Below are positions 22,060 to 32,592 of a DNA stretch of 64,000 nucleotides, in pieces. The notes below the pieces were generated by a model. It saw nothing but the letters and a program-made list of their open reading frames with translations. It was not told the DNA's origin and did not search any database. The stretch is from Timema cristinae (taxonomy: Eukaryota; Arthropoda; Insecta; Phasmatodea; Timematidae), in contig JBCFYV010000012.1 in assembly GCA_039000515.1 (NCBI GenBank), positions 125,866,132-125,930,131 on the forward strand, written 5' to 3'. The number at the start of each line of letters is the position of its first letter. Within the stretch, counting starts at the first letter, position 1. The translations under genes were made by a program, and so were the position numbers.

Positions 22060-22274
22060 TAGTGTCTTCTTGTCCAATCACAGGCCTTCCCGCCCCTACC
22101 CCCCACTCCTTCTGCCCAGGGTACAGGATGCACATTACCAGCTGAGGGTACGGCCTGCCCTCCGAAGTACCCTCTTCCTAAACACCCCCTTTTTTTTGTC
22201 TACCCCCCCTTCCTCCTCGTAGAACAAACCTCCCCACCTATTTATAGTCGACAGACAGAACCCTCCGCGAGTTC
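22060..22274 (+). promoter_or_regulatory. Candidate TATA/CCAAT promoter
   Basis: A CCAAT box is at 22074-22078 (GTCCAATCACA) and a TATA-like TATTTATAG at 22239-22247. An arthropod initiator match TCATTT (consensus TCAKTY) has its A at 22275, about 36 bp after the TATA start. Spacing is slightly longer than usual. The region is GC-richer than its surroundings and free of recognised repeats. Inferred from motifs only. Confidence 0.35.
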
Positions 22275-22488
22275 ATTTCATATCTGGGCGGTGGGTGTGT
22301 TGGTGGCGGCTGCTTACGTCACGAACAATTAGGGATTTGATTCGCTTCTCGGGGGAGGAACATCCTCCAAAAGAAGAACTCTTCGATCGTAGCGAACTGT
22401 TAGTGTTTGTCGTGCGGGAGACTCGCGGCTGGGACTCTGATTGCCGACAAGGGATATCTGCGCGCGCCCGGCAGTCTTGTTACCTCAG
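22275..22488 (+). other. Candidate noncoding first exon
   Basis: This 214-bp GC-rich, CpG-containing stretch ends at a full consensus splice donor CAG|GTAAGT (22486-22494). It contains no ATG, so it would be a 5' UTR exon, with translation starting in a later exon that I cannot locate. A CRE-like TTACGTCA lies at 22314-22321. No repeat family overlaps it. If real, sequence downstream of 22489 is intron and could extend far into the window. The gene is unknown. Confidence 0.35.
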
Positions 22489-22694
22489 GTAAGTCACCCA
22501 TTACCCTGTGGGGAGATTGTTCTCTTGGGGAGGGCTGGGTAAGATCGTCACATGGACACTGGGGGGGTAGCATTACTTGATCTGTTCCAAAAGACACGGA
22601 GATTTTATTTGCCCGGTGTTTTCTACGGGCCGTAATCTTTACAACTGTATTCATACAGATTGCTTCGTGTTAGTTTAGTTCGTGTTTTGCCAGG

Positions 22695-22965
22695 TGTGTG
22701 GCTAGTTGCTAGTATATTATAGTATTCCGGGTGTGTGGCTAGTTGCTAGTATATTATAGTATTCCGGGTGTGTGTGCTAGTTGCTAGTATATTATAGTAT
22801 TCCGGGTGTGTGGCTAGCTGCTAGTATATTATAGTATTCCGGGTGTGTGGATAGCTGCTAGTATATTATAGTATGGCTCTAAGAGCCGTGTTAGCTTAGT
22901 TAATGTGGCTAGCTGCTAGTATATTATATAGTATTCCAGGTGTGTGACTAGCTGCTAGTATACTG
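22695..22965. repeat. 37-bp minisatellite, about 7 copies
   Basis: The unit is GTGTGTGGCTAGTTGCTAGT then ATATTATAGTATTCCGG. One interval (22876-22905) holds a non-repeat insertion (GGCTCTAAGAGCCGTG). Confidence 0.93.
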
Positions 22966-23306
22966 TGGGATGTTTGTCTGTCAGGAAGTTATAACCCTGC
23001 CTTATTTTGAGGGCTGTAAACATCTCGCAATTTCCAAAACGTTATTGATGAGGTTGGTTTCATGTGACTTATCAATCAAGTGTATTCATGAATCATTTTA
23101 TAATCCAATCTGTACATAGAAGAAGTAGGAATTGTCAATATGGAAATGTTGATATTTTTAACGGGGTTTAAAATAAAATCTCCAATGAAAGCTTATTCTA
23201 TTAATATAAAAATTTGTTAGTGTTTTTTGAAATTAAAATAAATATTTCAAGACCGTATTATATAAACATTAGCTAAATCTTACCAGCTTAGATATTGTCG
23301 TTATTA
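22966..23306. other. Unassigned AT-rich sequence
   Basis: No gene or repeat recognised. Confidence 0.5.
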
Positions 23307-23562
23307 CTTAAGGTGGGACGCGAGAAAAACATCTGTGAAGGGTGTCCTGGAATTTAATGACAACTTTTCTCTTGATTTTAAAAGTTTGTTAGCTAATGCC
23401 GCCAAGCTCTTGACAGATATTCAATAATTAATGTTGATATCACCGTGTGAAGGAAATTAAACTGTATATTTGTACTAGAGCAATATTTTATTGATGTGGC
23501 CATAAAATGTTTTGCTATTAAAAATGATTTTACTGCCGGTAACTTTCCATCCCACCTTAAGG
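23307..23562. mobile_element. MITE with CTTAAGGTGGGA termini (TTAA-flanked), copy 1
   Basis: The left end CTTAAGGTGGGACGCGAG and the right end TCCCACCTTAAG are inverted. TTAA occurs at both boundaries (23308-23311, 23557-23560), as expected for a piggyBac-type target duplication, although TTAA could instead be part of the repeat. Internal blocks such as CAGATATTCAA...TTGATATCACC recur in the copies at 28580 and 60905. No transposase. Confidence 0.6.
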
Positions 23563-23691
23563 AGTCAAACATGCGAGTATTTAAGCTAACCCGCGCGCAA
23601 TTATTACGAGAGTCACAACACTTCTATCACACGAGTAATGTTTGGTCGGTACCTATTAATACACCTTCAAAAGTAAGAACTGCAGGTCTCG

Positions 23692-23864
23692 TGACTTGAC
23701 GCATGAATGCATGAAAGTAGTTTGATTAAATATAAACCCCCTTGCTTCATACCGCATTCCTACTATAGCCATCCGCGTACACTCCAATTTTCTTACGAAT
23801 GGACTTAACTGACAGATAGAAAAAATTTCCAGGAACTACCTTAATGCATTCATACGTCAAGTCA
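23692..23864. mobile_element. Short inverted-repeat element (173 bp)
   Basis: The left end TGACTTGACGCATGAATGCA and the complement of the right end TGACTTGACGTATGAATGCA differ at one of 20 positions, and similarity continues into AAGTAGT/AGGTAGT. The interior is noncoding. Confidence 0.6.
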
Positions 23865-24589
23865 TTATATGTAGCTGTCACTTTAAATGGATATTATAAT
23901 ATATTATATAAAGTAATAACAATAATAGTCTTAGTAAAATGTTATCACTTTTGACCGTAATTTTTTTTTAAAAGGTGTTCCAAATGTACATTTGTAAGAA
24001 AATCAAGATATCGACTAGCTGTTAAAATAGATGCAACTAATAAACCTCAAGAACAAACAATTAATTAAACTTTTATAATACAAATAATAGTAATAGTTGT
24101 GTTTAAGATTGGATATTTGACAAGTGCAACCTATCACCTATCCAGAAATAATGACACGGACGTAGACATACTAGCAGTTAATGTCAATAGATCTCAGTTG
24201 ACAATAGGTTACACACGACCAAAGACACGTGTTGGTGAACATGAACAGTCCACCACGTGTTGGGAGCGTGGTGTTGTGGTTCTTAGCCCAAGACATCAGC
24301 TAGACATACCTAGACACAGCTAGACATCAACAAGACTCGTTCCAACTGAACCCAGGCCAACCCTGTAAGAGTCTTTACACCACACACGATATATCATCTC
24401 GAGGTGACAATATGTCGGGGAGACTCTCTGATACAGTGTATGTTATTTGTTCATATTGAATGACGCAAATAAGAGAGTTAATGTCAACCGTCTTGAGTAG
24501 AGAATCGTGCGTGACAGATGTCATGACAAAGGAGCGTTCTTCATCTTCCGCAGAATGGACAACCGGTAGTTTAGTTTGAAAGAGATTAC
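23865..24589. other. Dispersed repeat E continuation, then unassigned sequence
   Basis: Positions 23865-23935 (GTAGCTGTCACTTTAAATGG, ATATTATAAT) match the repeat E block at 37870 and, inverted, at 14640. The rest has no recognised content. Confidence 0.4.
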
Positions 24590-24690
24590 ATTACTTGCGC
24601 CAAGGCATTAGGATTTAGAAGGTTCATTGTCACACTTACAAAAGTACGCCATCTATCCCTATCTTGAGCTAGTTTTATTCAGCTATAACT
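24590..24690 (-). pseudogene. Reverse transcriptase C-terminal remnant, single unit
   Basis: On the minus strand it reads IKLAQDRDRWRTFVSVTMNL followed by about 10 residues to a stop. It is the same C-terminal segment that is amplified in the 46-bp arrays, but here it is present once and reads through into the native terminus (RWRTFV). This copy represents the unexpanded state. Confidence 0.7.
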
Positions 24691-25237
24691 TCTAGGTATA
24701 TTTTATGAGCACAGGACACGAGTGTAGCTCATGATATAAAACCTGCGCCTTGATACATTTCATCTAAATCTTCTGTCAGTTCGTGAAATATTCCTCCCCG
24801 TTTTTAACCAACTGTGATGAAGTCCATCGGCCACTTGTTTTCATCTACGAGTTGTCTTTTGTGTTCTACTTCCTTCAAAGATTCTTTCTAGCAATAACTT
24901 TTCAATATTTTGGTGGCTGGAATCTTTCTTTTGTTGTCTTTCCCATGTTGTGGACAGCAGCCGGAGATGTTCTTGTTGAAATAGTTGGTTGTGGACATAG
25001 GAGTGGTCCGTCTAGGGTGGGCTCTGTTTACCAGTCCACTTGGTACGTCTGGCTGTGCAGGGTAGCCAGGGGTGGGGGGTTGAACTCGATGCCGACCAGT
25101 GTGTCAACAATCGACTCAGGGCAGCAACGTTGCTCAATCAGGAGGAACTAATGGAATTCATATCTTGAACTAACAGACTTTGTCAAATGTGCCAAGTGGC
25201 GTTGTATGCGCCTCTCGTTAGATGGAGACACTTCCTA
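24691..25237. other. Unassigned sequence
   Basis: A 122-codon frame at 24783-25151 begins with a non-ATG codon and has no recognised domain. It is not called. Confidence 0.45.
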
Positions 25238-25490
25238 AAGGTTGACTGTAGCGGTGAGCTGGTTTCTGGGGTGAGGTTGGCTGTAGCGGTGAGCTGGTTT
25301 CTGGGGTGAGGTTGACTGTAGCGGTGAGCTAGTTTATGGGGTGAGGTTGACTGTAGCGGTGAGCTGGTTTATGGGGTGAGGTTGGCTGTAGCGGTGAGCT
25401 GGTTTCTGGGGTGAGGTTGACTGTAGCGGTGAGCTAGTTTCTGAGTGAGGTTGGTGCTGGGACATCTAGCTTGTTTCTGAAGTGAGGTTG
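25238..25490. repeat. 36-bp minisatellite, about 7 copies
   Basis: The unit is GGTTGACTGTAGCGGTGAGC then TGGTTTCTGGGGTGAG. The last copies are degenerate. Confidence 0.93.
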
Positions 25491-25499
25491 GTGTGACGA

Positions 25500-25622
25500 A
25501 AATTAGACTTTTATTTTGTATTGAAGCGATATTTTGACCAAAAAAAAGTTTTGCAATAAAAATTTCAAAACATTGACCTTTCCTAGCATTCTCTGCACCC
25601 CCCCCCCCCCCCCACCTTAAGG
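25500..25622. mobile_element. TTAA-flanked MITE, right half, copy 2
   Basis: Its order AAGTTTTGCAATAAAAA, ATTGACCTTTCCTAGC, poly-C (25598-25613), CACCTTAAGG matches the right half of the element at 28580-28848. The left half is missing. Confidence 0.5.
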
Positions 25623-25927
25623 TTTTTCCATCCCTCGGTATCTTGTGGGCTAATTGTTTTTTGTTTAGTATATAAATGATATTGTTGACGCCATATTGAT
25701 GAGCTGTCTAAATACTAGCATTTAAAATTATCAATACGCCAAAAGTGATAGGAATACCAATAGTTTATGTGAGTTTAAAGATGAAGCGCACGACCGCTCA
25801 GTAATGAGTGAGTGTTTTTTTACTCGTATAAAAAACTTGATAGTTACCATTAGTGATTCTAAGACAAATGAACGTTTGCAATTATTCGTCCTTAAATCAC
25901 GTTAACAATGCGTTTGCGGCCATTTAA
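25623..25927. other. Unassigned sequence
   Basis: Nothing recognised. Confidence 0.5.
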
Positions 25928-26074
25928 TACCCCGGGAAATGTGTGTAGTGCCAGGCCTCCACCGTGGTTCGGATTCCACGTTAAACTGTAGGTCCTTCAT
26001 TTCATCTCACAATCACCTACCATTACACATTAGCGTAAGTGCGTATAACCCGAACGGGTAGTAAGACGCGGTGC

Positions 26075-26112
<38 letters not shown>
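25928..26112 (+). mobile_element. SINE B copy, 5' truncated, with (AAT)n tail
   Basis: It starts within the body (GCCAGGCCTCCACCGTGGTT) and runs through TAACCCGAACGGGTAGTAAG and CGCGGTGCTAA into about 11 AAT repeats. Similarity to the 15210 copy is very high, so it is probably young. Confidence 0.85.
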
Positions 26113-26115
<3 letters not shown>

Positions 26116-26464
26116 TACCCCGGGGAAACTCCGATAAATATAAATCACGCGCCATTAATAAGAATCGTCTTTTGTTGGCCGAGGGATGAGTGGAATAACT
26201 TCTGGGAAGTGAATCCTTGTAAGAGTCTCCTTCGTCGTGAGTCGTTTTGTTCGAGACCTTCAGTAGAAGTTCACAGTCGACTCTCGCCCGGGGCATTATT
26301 TCGATACAAGAGACTCAGTGGAATAACGGCATATAGCGCACACGAATTATTTTAATAACAGACGCATGTCTTGGATGCAAATAGCATATTCATATAAGGT
26401 ATCGATAAGACGCCATTTTAAATTAAGTTTAGATAATTTGTAAAATATATATTATTATATTTTT
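26113..26464. other. Unassigned sequence
   Basis: Two overlapping short frames run on opposite strands (26030-26296 minus, 26071-26355 plus) through the AAT tract. No motif recognised. Confidence 0.45.
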
Positions 26465-26697
26465 ATCGCTGAGTCTTACTACCTGTTCAGGCTATTAGCA
26501 CATGTACTGATTATGTTAATGAGCTAGGGTTGAGGAAAGGTTGAATTTTAGAGAAAGTTTACACGCATTTGCTTGGAGGGAGAGGGGAAAACTCACCTTA
26601 GTACACCCGGCCGGGATTAGAAACCCCATCTCCCCGTCATCGGCGGTCTAATCTCTTGCGACACGACGCCTTAGACATTCGGCCACCGGAGCAGGTG
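26465..26697 (-). mobile_element. SINE A copy, full length
   Basis: Tail GAGTCTTACTACCTGTTCAG, body CATTTGCTTGGAGGGAGAGG, B-box complement GGGATTAGAAACCCC, head GCCTTAGACATTCGGCCACC. Confidence 0.85.
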
Positions 26698-26739
26698 AAT
26701 AAAAATTGAAAACTCAGAAGTGGTATTTATGTGTTTAAA

Positions 26740-26830
26740 ATTAGATGGAAAATAACAGCTGGAAACGGGAATCGAACCTAAAATATGAATCTAGTATTGT
26801 ACACTCAGTGGTATAAAAAAGTCGATCCTT
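26740..26830 (-). mobile_element. tRNA-like SINE head fragment
   Basis: A B-box complement GGGAATCGAACCTA lies about 35 bp from an A-box-like stretch on the minus strand. No recognised body is present, so it is a head-only fragment of an uncertain family. Confidence 0.35.
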
Positions 26831-26924
26831 GGTCGCTGTTGGCTGGGGTCTCAATAATAAGCTCAAGTAGCTGACGGACCCACACGTCTATTTCAGACTT
26901 GTGCCTTTAAATTAAAACAACCCT

Positions 26925-27050
26925 TGTCGATGTTGGGGAGATCTGGGTTCAAATCCTGGTCGAGTGTACTGAGGTTGATTTTTACAAAAATTGTTTTCCA
27001 CTCTCCCTCCTTGTACATGTATGTACACTTCCTCTAAATATATTTTCTCC
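26925..27050 (+). mobile_element. SINE A fragment (head truncated)
   Basis: TGTTGGGGAGATCTGGGTTC (B-box), GTGTACTGAGGTTGATTTTT and CCACTCTCCCTCC in SINE A order. The tail is lost. Confidence 0.7.
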
Positions 27051-27077
27051 ATTTGCCTAGTTATAATATTAATATTT

Positions 27078-27322
<245 letters not shown>

Positions 27323-28139
27323 TTTGCCTAGTTAATGTACTATTAGTACCCCCCTAGTGGGTAGTAAGACGTGGTGGGCCTGAACCAATTATTTTGTTGC
27401 TAAAATAAATTCGTGTTATTTTATTTAAGTCAAACCATTTTGTTTTTTATTTCATTATTCTCCACTTCTCATCATTTTGTTCTAAGTACAAATATATTCG
27501 AAGAACAGTTTTTGAAATTGGCACGTCGTTGCTGTAACGGTCCGTTAAGTGAACTGTTTGAGCCGACCCTCTTCTCCCCTCCAGACTCCGTTACATGCAC
27601 TGGTGCCCTGTACCACTGAATCACACACACTAACACACTCACACACTGACTCCCAGTGGCTGAGCTTAGAGACCGCAATGCGACGGTCTCTTAATTAGTA
27701 AATAATCACTGTTTAAACAGTAGCGGGAGTTTGGTTTTAGTTATCAGCCACTTGTTAAAGATGTTGAGTTGAGTTGAGATCACACATTTAAACCCTTACA
27801 AGGTTTGCAAACATAGATAGTTGTTTGGAAAATGATTTCTTAGCCAACGGATCATCGCACCGATCGTTGAACATGATCGCGATAAAATATATCTTATTTA
27901 AAATATTCTATAGAAAATAATGAGGCTTTGCTTGAATTTTTACTTAGTTAAAGATCTACTCGTCAATATATATATATATTTGGAGCGTTTGATGTTTGAT
28001 CTGAATCAAAACGTATTATTTCCTCCCTTAATACCCCTGTGAGAACCTTCGCCCAGCTATTTGATGCACCAAACCACTCATGTAAGGAGAGGTATTGTTC
28101 ATAGCAAAAGATACAGTACACTGCAGTATTTTATTTGCA
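27323..28139. other. Unassigned sequence
   Basis: Only a short TA tract (about 27967-27980) is notable. Overlapping short frames near 27413-27678 have no recognisable content. Confidence 0.5.
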
Positions 28140-28350
28140 GGTACACAGATCGTGGTCTCCATGGAGATGTAAACAAATGATCGTAAAGGTGGGATACACA
28201 GATCGTGGTTCTTCATGGAGATGTAAACAATGATCGTAAAGGCGGATACATAGATCGTGGTCTTCATGGAGATGTAAACAAATGATCGTAAAGTGGGATA
28301 CACAGATCGTGGTCTCCATGGAGATGTAAACAAATGATCGTAAAGGTGGG
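28140..28350. repeat. 53-bp tandem repeat, 4 copies
   Basis: The unit starts GATCGTGGTCTCCATGGAGA and continues TGTAAACAAATGATCGTAAA. It contains the 12-bp palindrome TCTCCATGGAGA in two of the copies (CTTCATGGAG in the others). Confidence 0.93.
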
Positions 28351-28529
28351 CCACTCAGTTCACGATCAGCTGAAAGAGTTGGACGCTACTATGTTTGTTA
28401 CTGTTTTGGGTTCAGTAATATTCTGGTAACTTCACTTATTTTATAACATGAAGGGGCGGGGCCTATTGATTATATCGGTCAAAACTGAGAACCACTTGAC
28501 GTAAAAATATATGTTTACTTTTTTATTTA

Positions 28530-28960
28530 TCATCGCGTTTCACTACCCGTTTTGGTTGCACTAATTACACTAACGGGTTGAGACGGGAGTGTAGGGGACG
28601 CGAAATAAGGTCAGTGTTTTTGTAGTTTTTATATAAAAAAAAACATTTCTTAGGTCAAGGTAAATCAACTATTTCTCCAGTATAAACCTAGGTTTAATGT
28701 TCTTCACCTGGTGATATCAACATGTGAAGAACATTAAACCTAGGTTTCTACTAAAGCAATACTTTTATTTGGGCCAAAATAAAGGTTTTGGTTTAAAAAC
28801 TGCTAAAACGCTGACCTTTTCTCGCGTCCCCTACGTCCCCACCTTAAGGATGAATAATGTTACATTTGTAAGAAGTGTACCCGCATTTGCGTGGAGGTTG
28901 AGTGAGAAACAATTTATGATAAAACACTCTCATTAGACTATTCGACCACAGAAGTGGGGT
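28530..28960 (-). mobile_element. SINE A copy split by a nested MITE
   Basis: The tail CGCGTTTCACTACCCGTTTT and CTAACGGGTTGAG are on the left. The SINE resumes after 28848 with GATGAATAATG, GTACCCGCATTTGCGTGGAG and CCACAGAAGTGGGG. The B-box part is deleted. Confidence 0.7.
28580..28848. mobile_element. TTAA-type MITE, copy 3, with long inverted arms
   Basis: The left arm (GTAGGGGACGCGAAATAAGG, TCAGTGTTTTTGTAGTTTTT) and the complement of the right arm (GTAGGGGACGCGAGAAAAGG, TCAGCGTTTTAGCAGTTTTT) are clearly homologous. The right end is CCCCACCTTAAGG. The centre holds a perfect 24-bp inverted repeat (28684-28707 with 28724-28747, 16-bp loop). Confidence 0.7.
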
Positions 28961-29108
28961 CTAATGTTGAAAAATTGTCAAGAAAAATTTGTTTCTATAT
29001 AAATCGACCTGGACATTCTTTAAATTGTTTCCGACCACGTGACATTTTGTATCCCCAAGACTCGCGACGGCCCAACAGAACTAGAAACCAGCCAGCTGAA
29101 GGGATTGC

Positions 29109-29262
29109 CGCCTTGGTTACCGAACAAACCCATGGGTCACGGGTTCTCTGAAGTGGTGACAAGGTTCTCCACACAGCACCAGACTAACCCATGGGTCACG
29201 GGTTCTCTGAAGTGTGACAAGGTTCTCTGAATGAACCGAGTGATGACAAGGTTCTCTACACA
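29109..29262. repeat. About 59-bp degenerate tandem repeat, 2-3 copies
   Basis: ACCCATGGGTCACGGGTTCT and CTGAAGTG...GACAAGGTTCTC occur twice, then in a shortened third copy. Confidence 0.8.
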
Positions 29263-29924
29263 GTACCAACGTAACCCCAGCCTAGTTTTTTGAATTCCTT
29301 TTAAACGGTGATATATTTTGAAAGTTGTCATTAGAGAGCCCACGCTCGTCCCAACAATCCCACGCAGTTCGACCCAACCCTAAATGGGTGTGGCGGTGAA
29401 CTAACAGCTGGAATATTCTCGTGGGACCGTGGTTCGCATCTTGACGATATCTTACATAGCATTGGACACTGGTTCATAACGTTCCTGTGAGGAGCTGTCT
29501 GGCAATAGGAGAACAAACAGGGGAGAAGTAAAATACAAATCACCTCCCTTTTAAATTACATTCGATTCCCAAAGATCCATTATACGCTCCTACAACAGCT
29601 ACTTTTGGTTTACCGCACATTTACCTTTTAATGATCAACAGAGATATGTGTGTTTTTGTACTTTTCAGAGGGAAAATGTCAACTTTCAAACGATGCTCAC
29701 AAGTCTATCTATCTATAAGGTCATAGAACATAGCTTTTTGTTCATTACAATGAACAACAAACTCGTGGACTGTTAAAGGTTCTGTTAATATCTGACCTAA
29801 GCGAAACATCGGATTGGGAATTTCTCAGCTACCTAGACAACCCCTTAGCTCTCGGGACATTTAGAGCACCTTTTAAAAATCATAAACATTCGTTTGTGGT
29901 CAAAATTGTTAATAATGAACTATA
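29263..29924. other. Unassigned sequence
   Basis: A B-box-like GTGGTTCGCATCTTG near 29429 may be a SINE fossil. Nothing else recognised. Confidence 0.4.
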
Positions 29925-29990
29925 TTATTAGCGTTATTGATAATATTGATCAGAAGTGACAGCTGCGGATAACATTACTTGACAGTGACG
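29925..29990 (-). mobile_element. Dispersed repeat E fragment
   Basis: GATAATATTGATCAGAAGTG, ACAGCTGCGGATAACATTAC and TTGAC match the blocks at 14615 in the same order. Confidence 0.45.
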
Positions 29991-30344
29991 TACTAGACGG
30001 CGCCACCATCAATGCGGGTCCCTGTGTGATGTATAGAACTTTGGGAATTCCCCTGTGTGCAACAATTCTTGGTAGGCCTGCATAGAGTATCTTTCACTTG
30101 AGAGGAGATACTCGATACAGGTACCGAGAAACCTTGGCTCGCTCACATGTAACAAGTGATACGATATATTGTTCCTGTTGATGGCGCAGTGATCAGCCGT
30201 GAACAGGGACTAGATTGTCCTAGGAGCGGAGGACTACAATACATGTTGACATGTTTCTGTGAGATGTTATTAGAGATCTACCATACACGTTTACATGCTA
30301 CAAAGAATGAACCGACCAAACGTTTCAATCCCATCACTTGCGTA
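29991..30344. other. Unassigned sequence
   Basis: No gene recognised. Confidence 0.5.
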
Positions 30345-30490
30345 ATATATTGACAGAGCGAAGCGAGCTTATGTTTTAACTTGACCATTTAGCGTTTGAT
30401 CTGCTTATTTATTTGTGCCGTGATAATTTATTTCCAAATGAGTTGGACCATTTTTAACAAAATTTGTCCGGGACATTCTTTGAGCCTGAG
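30345..30490 (+). mobile_element. Dispersed repeat F fragment
   Basis: GAGCGAAGCGAGC, GTTTTAACTTGACCATTT and later ACAAAATTTGTCCGGGACAT. The same blocks occur in order at 49050-49200 and 52553-52680. The GAGCGAAGCGAG signature is common in arthropod interspersed repeats (from memory). Class unassigned. Confidence 0.5.
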
Positions 30491-30831
30491 ATGAACGTGT
30501 TCCATGGTGTTTCAACCTGACTGTCCATTTCTTTAAGGAGGACGTTTGATAAGTGTTTGGGGGACTGACGTCTTAAACCACGTGAACAGTGGTTATTCTC
30601 TATTGTGTCAAACCGAGTAGAGAAACACTGTTTGGATATTATAGCCACGGCCTTATTCAGGAATCAAACATGACCACTGTCCTTGTTTAACTACGTAATG
30701 AGCAACGCTCGTCACCAAACTACCATATTCAGAAAGTGAGTGACTTGCCCACAAGAGGTCGCATATGGGTCAGCACAACCTGTGTTTTGTCTCGCAAATA
30801 TTGCATTATGTTTACTTAGGTCAGCGTAATT
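30491..30831. other. Unassigned sequence
   Basis: Nothing recognised. Confidence 0.5.
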
Positions 30832-30945
30832 CACCGCGTCTCATTACGACCGTGTTAAGGAAGAGGAAGGTGAACACCGTACCGGGATTCAAACCCCGAT
30901 CTACTCGTCATTAACAATCTAGTCTATTGCAAGAGTGACGTCTCT
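30832..30945 (-). mobile_element. SINE A copy with internal deletion
   Basis: CACCGCGTCTCATTACGACC (tail), then directly ACCGGGATTCAAACCCCGAT (B-box) and TTGCAAGAGTGACG. The body is missing. Confidence 0.75.
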
Positions 30946-31198
30946 CCGGGCTTTGTTGTTGCACACCTCGCTCTGACTCTGGATACGAGGTTCGACACCA
31001 ACACGGTGAACTAGCTGTTCCAGGTTTTTCTCTCAAAGCAAATCCTCATTTATTTCTTCATAATCCTCCATCTTGTTTTCCTGAGACGCGGGAGAAAAAC
31101 AATCTTCTATAAACTTTTTTATTTCTGTGTATTTTAAATGAAAAATATGTTAGGAAGAAATAATTTTGTAAATCTTGACTCATAAAAAACTGTTAGTT

Positions 31199-31492
31199 AC
31201 AGCCTTGACCACGGGGGTCTTGGGGTAAGGTGCTCCCTCAGGGCCCAATTTTGTAGGTTCAAACCCAGCTGGGGTCAAAGGATTTGTCTGAGCGATAAAA
31301 ATCAGTAGCACAACTTACTAAGGAAGGGAAGTAAAGCCATCGGTCCCTTGTCGATTGTGGTATTTAAAGGAACCCTGGGACCTTTCCAGTAAAATTGGTA
31401 GGGTATTTCACTCTCGCTCATAGAAATTATCGTTTGTTGATAAAATCACTCGGTTCAGAAAGGGTTCGATAAATACCTCAAATAAACGACGA
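31199..31492 (+). mobile_element. SINE D copy, near full length
   Basis: A-box-like TTGGGGTAAGGTGCTCC, B-box GGTTCAAACCC, body GAGCGATAAAAATCAGTAGC, and 3' end TCGGTTCAGAAAGGGTTCGA then ATACCTCAAAT. Confidence 0.75.
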
Positions 31493-31549
31493 AAAAAACA
31501 CATTTTAAGTTACAACTTATATTATTTTATTAACATTAGTTTGACCCAC

Positions 31550-31705
31550 CTTGGTGGCTGTGCAGTCTAAGGTGTCACTCTCTCAATAGACTGCACTGCC
31601 GAGGACAGGGAGACACCGAGGTTCGAATACTGGTATATAGTTTTACCACTCTCCCTCCACTCAAATGTGGGTACACTTCCTATAAATTCAACCATCCTCA
31701 TCCAG
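31550..31705 (+). mobile_element. SINE A copy, tail lost
   Basis: Head CCACCTTGGTGGCTGTGCAG, TCTAAGGTGTCACTCTC, B-box GAGGTTCGAATACTGG, body CACTCTCCCTCCACTCAAAT. Confidence 0.8.
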
Positions 31706-32227
31706 AATACATTGTGTGGTGGTCACGTGGTCAAGCCAGACCGGTAGTTTGCACCCCCCCCCCCCCCCAACCCTCTGGCCTTTCTTCCAACTGTCGCCAT
31801 TCATCTCTCTTTCTGCCCGACAGGCGAACAATTGGTCACGTGACTATCGATTACAATGTTGCCAACATTTGCGGGGAAAGATCAAAGTTGTTTTAAAACA
31901 AAAATACTGTTGAGATTTCATGCAACCTGGAAAAACCTGGAAAACAGGGAAAGTCAGGGAATTGGATCAAATTTCCGGAGTTTTCACAAATTCGCTCAAC
32001 TTTCACTAACAAGAGTCAAAAGACATTTTTCTTCCAGTTAATTCTCCCCGCAGATCTCTTTTAACGCAGTTGAGCATACTAATCTTAATTCTTGTGTCCC
32101 CCCCCCCCCCTGCGTGTCTTAAGCTAAAGTTTTAAATACATCATAACTTGACAAAAATTCTGGTTCCCAAGCATTTTATTTTTATGGTTCCGGGTTAGTT
32201 TTTCTTATCAACAAATGTTGATATAGG
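31706..32227. other. Unassigned sequence with poly-C tracts
   Basis: Poly-C runs lie at 31753-31768 and 32098-32110. A short plus-strand frame (31714-31896) crosses the first and is not called. Confidence 0.5.
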
Positions 32228-32325
32228 TTATCGGTTTGAATCCCGGTCGGGTGTACTGAGGGTGGCTTTCCATAATTTGTTTTTCACTCTCCTTCCACGC
32301 AATTGTCGGTACACTTAATTTTAAT
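32228..32325 (+). mobile_element. SINE A fragment
   Basis: B-box GGTTTGAATCCCGGTCGGGT, GTACTGAGGGTGGCTTTCC, CACTCTCCTTCCACGC. It abuts the next SINE D. Confidence 0.75.
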
Positions 32326-32592
32326 TTTTGAGGTATTTAACATACACTTTATGAACAAATTAATTATACCAACACACGAGAATTTCTATGAGCGAGAGTG
32401 AAAGAGCCTTCCAATTTTGCCTGTAAAGGCTTGTTCACATCCCCAGTAGACATGAGACCGACGGCTTTACTTACCATCCGAAAGAAGTTGTGCTACTCTC
32501 AGTAACAATCCATCGACCTAATCTGGGTCTGAACCCATGAACATCGGGCCTTGAGGCGAGCACCTTACTCCTGACCACCAAGGTCGACTTAC
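32326..32592 (-). mobile_element. SINE D copy, full length
   Basis: 3' end TTTGAGGTATTTAACATACA, body CTATGAGCGAGAGTGAAAGA, AGAAGTTGTGCTACT, B-box complement GGGTCTGAACCC, head ACCACCAAGGTCGACT. Confidence 0.8.

Noticed and set aside
24783..25151. 122-codon plus frame with hydrophobic N-terminal part
   Set aside because: Non-ATG start and no recognised family. The hydrophobic stretch comes from T-rich DNA.
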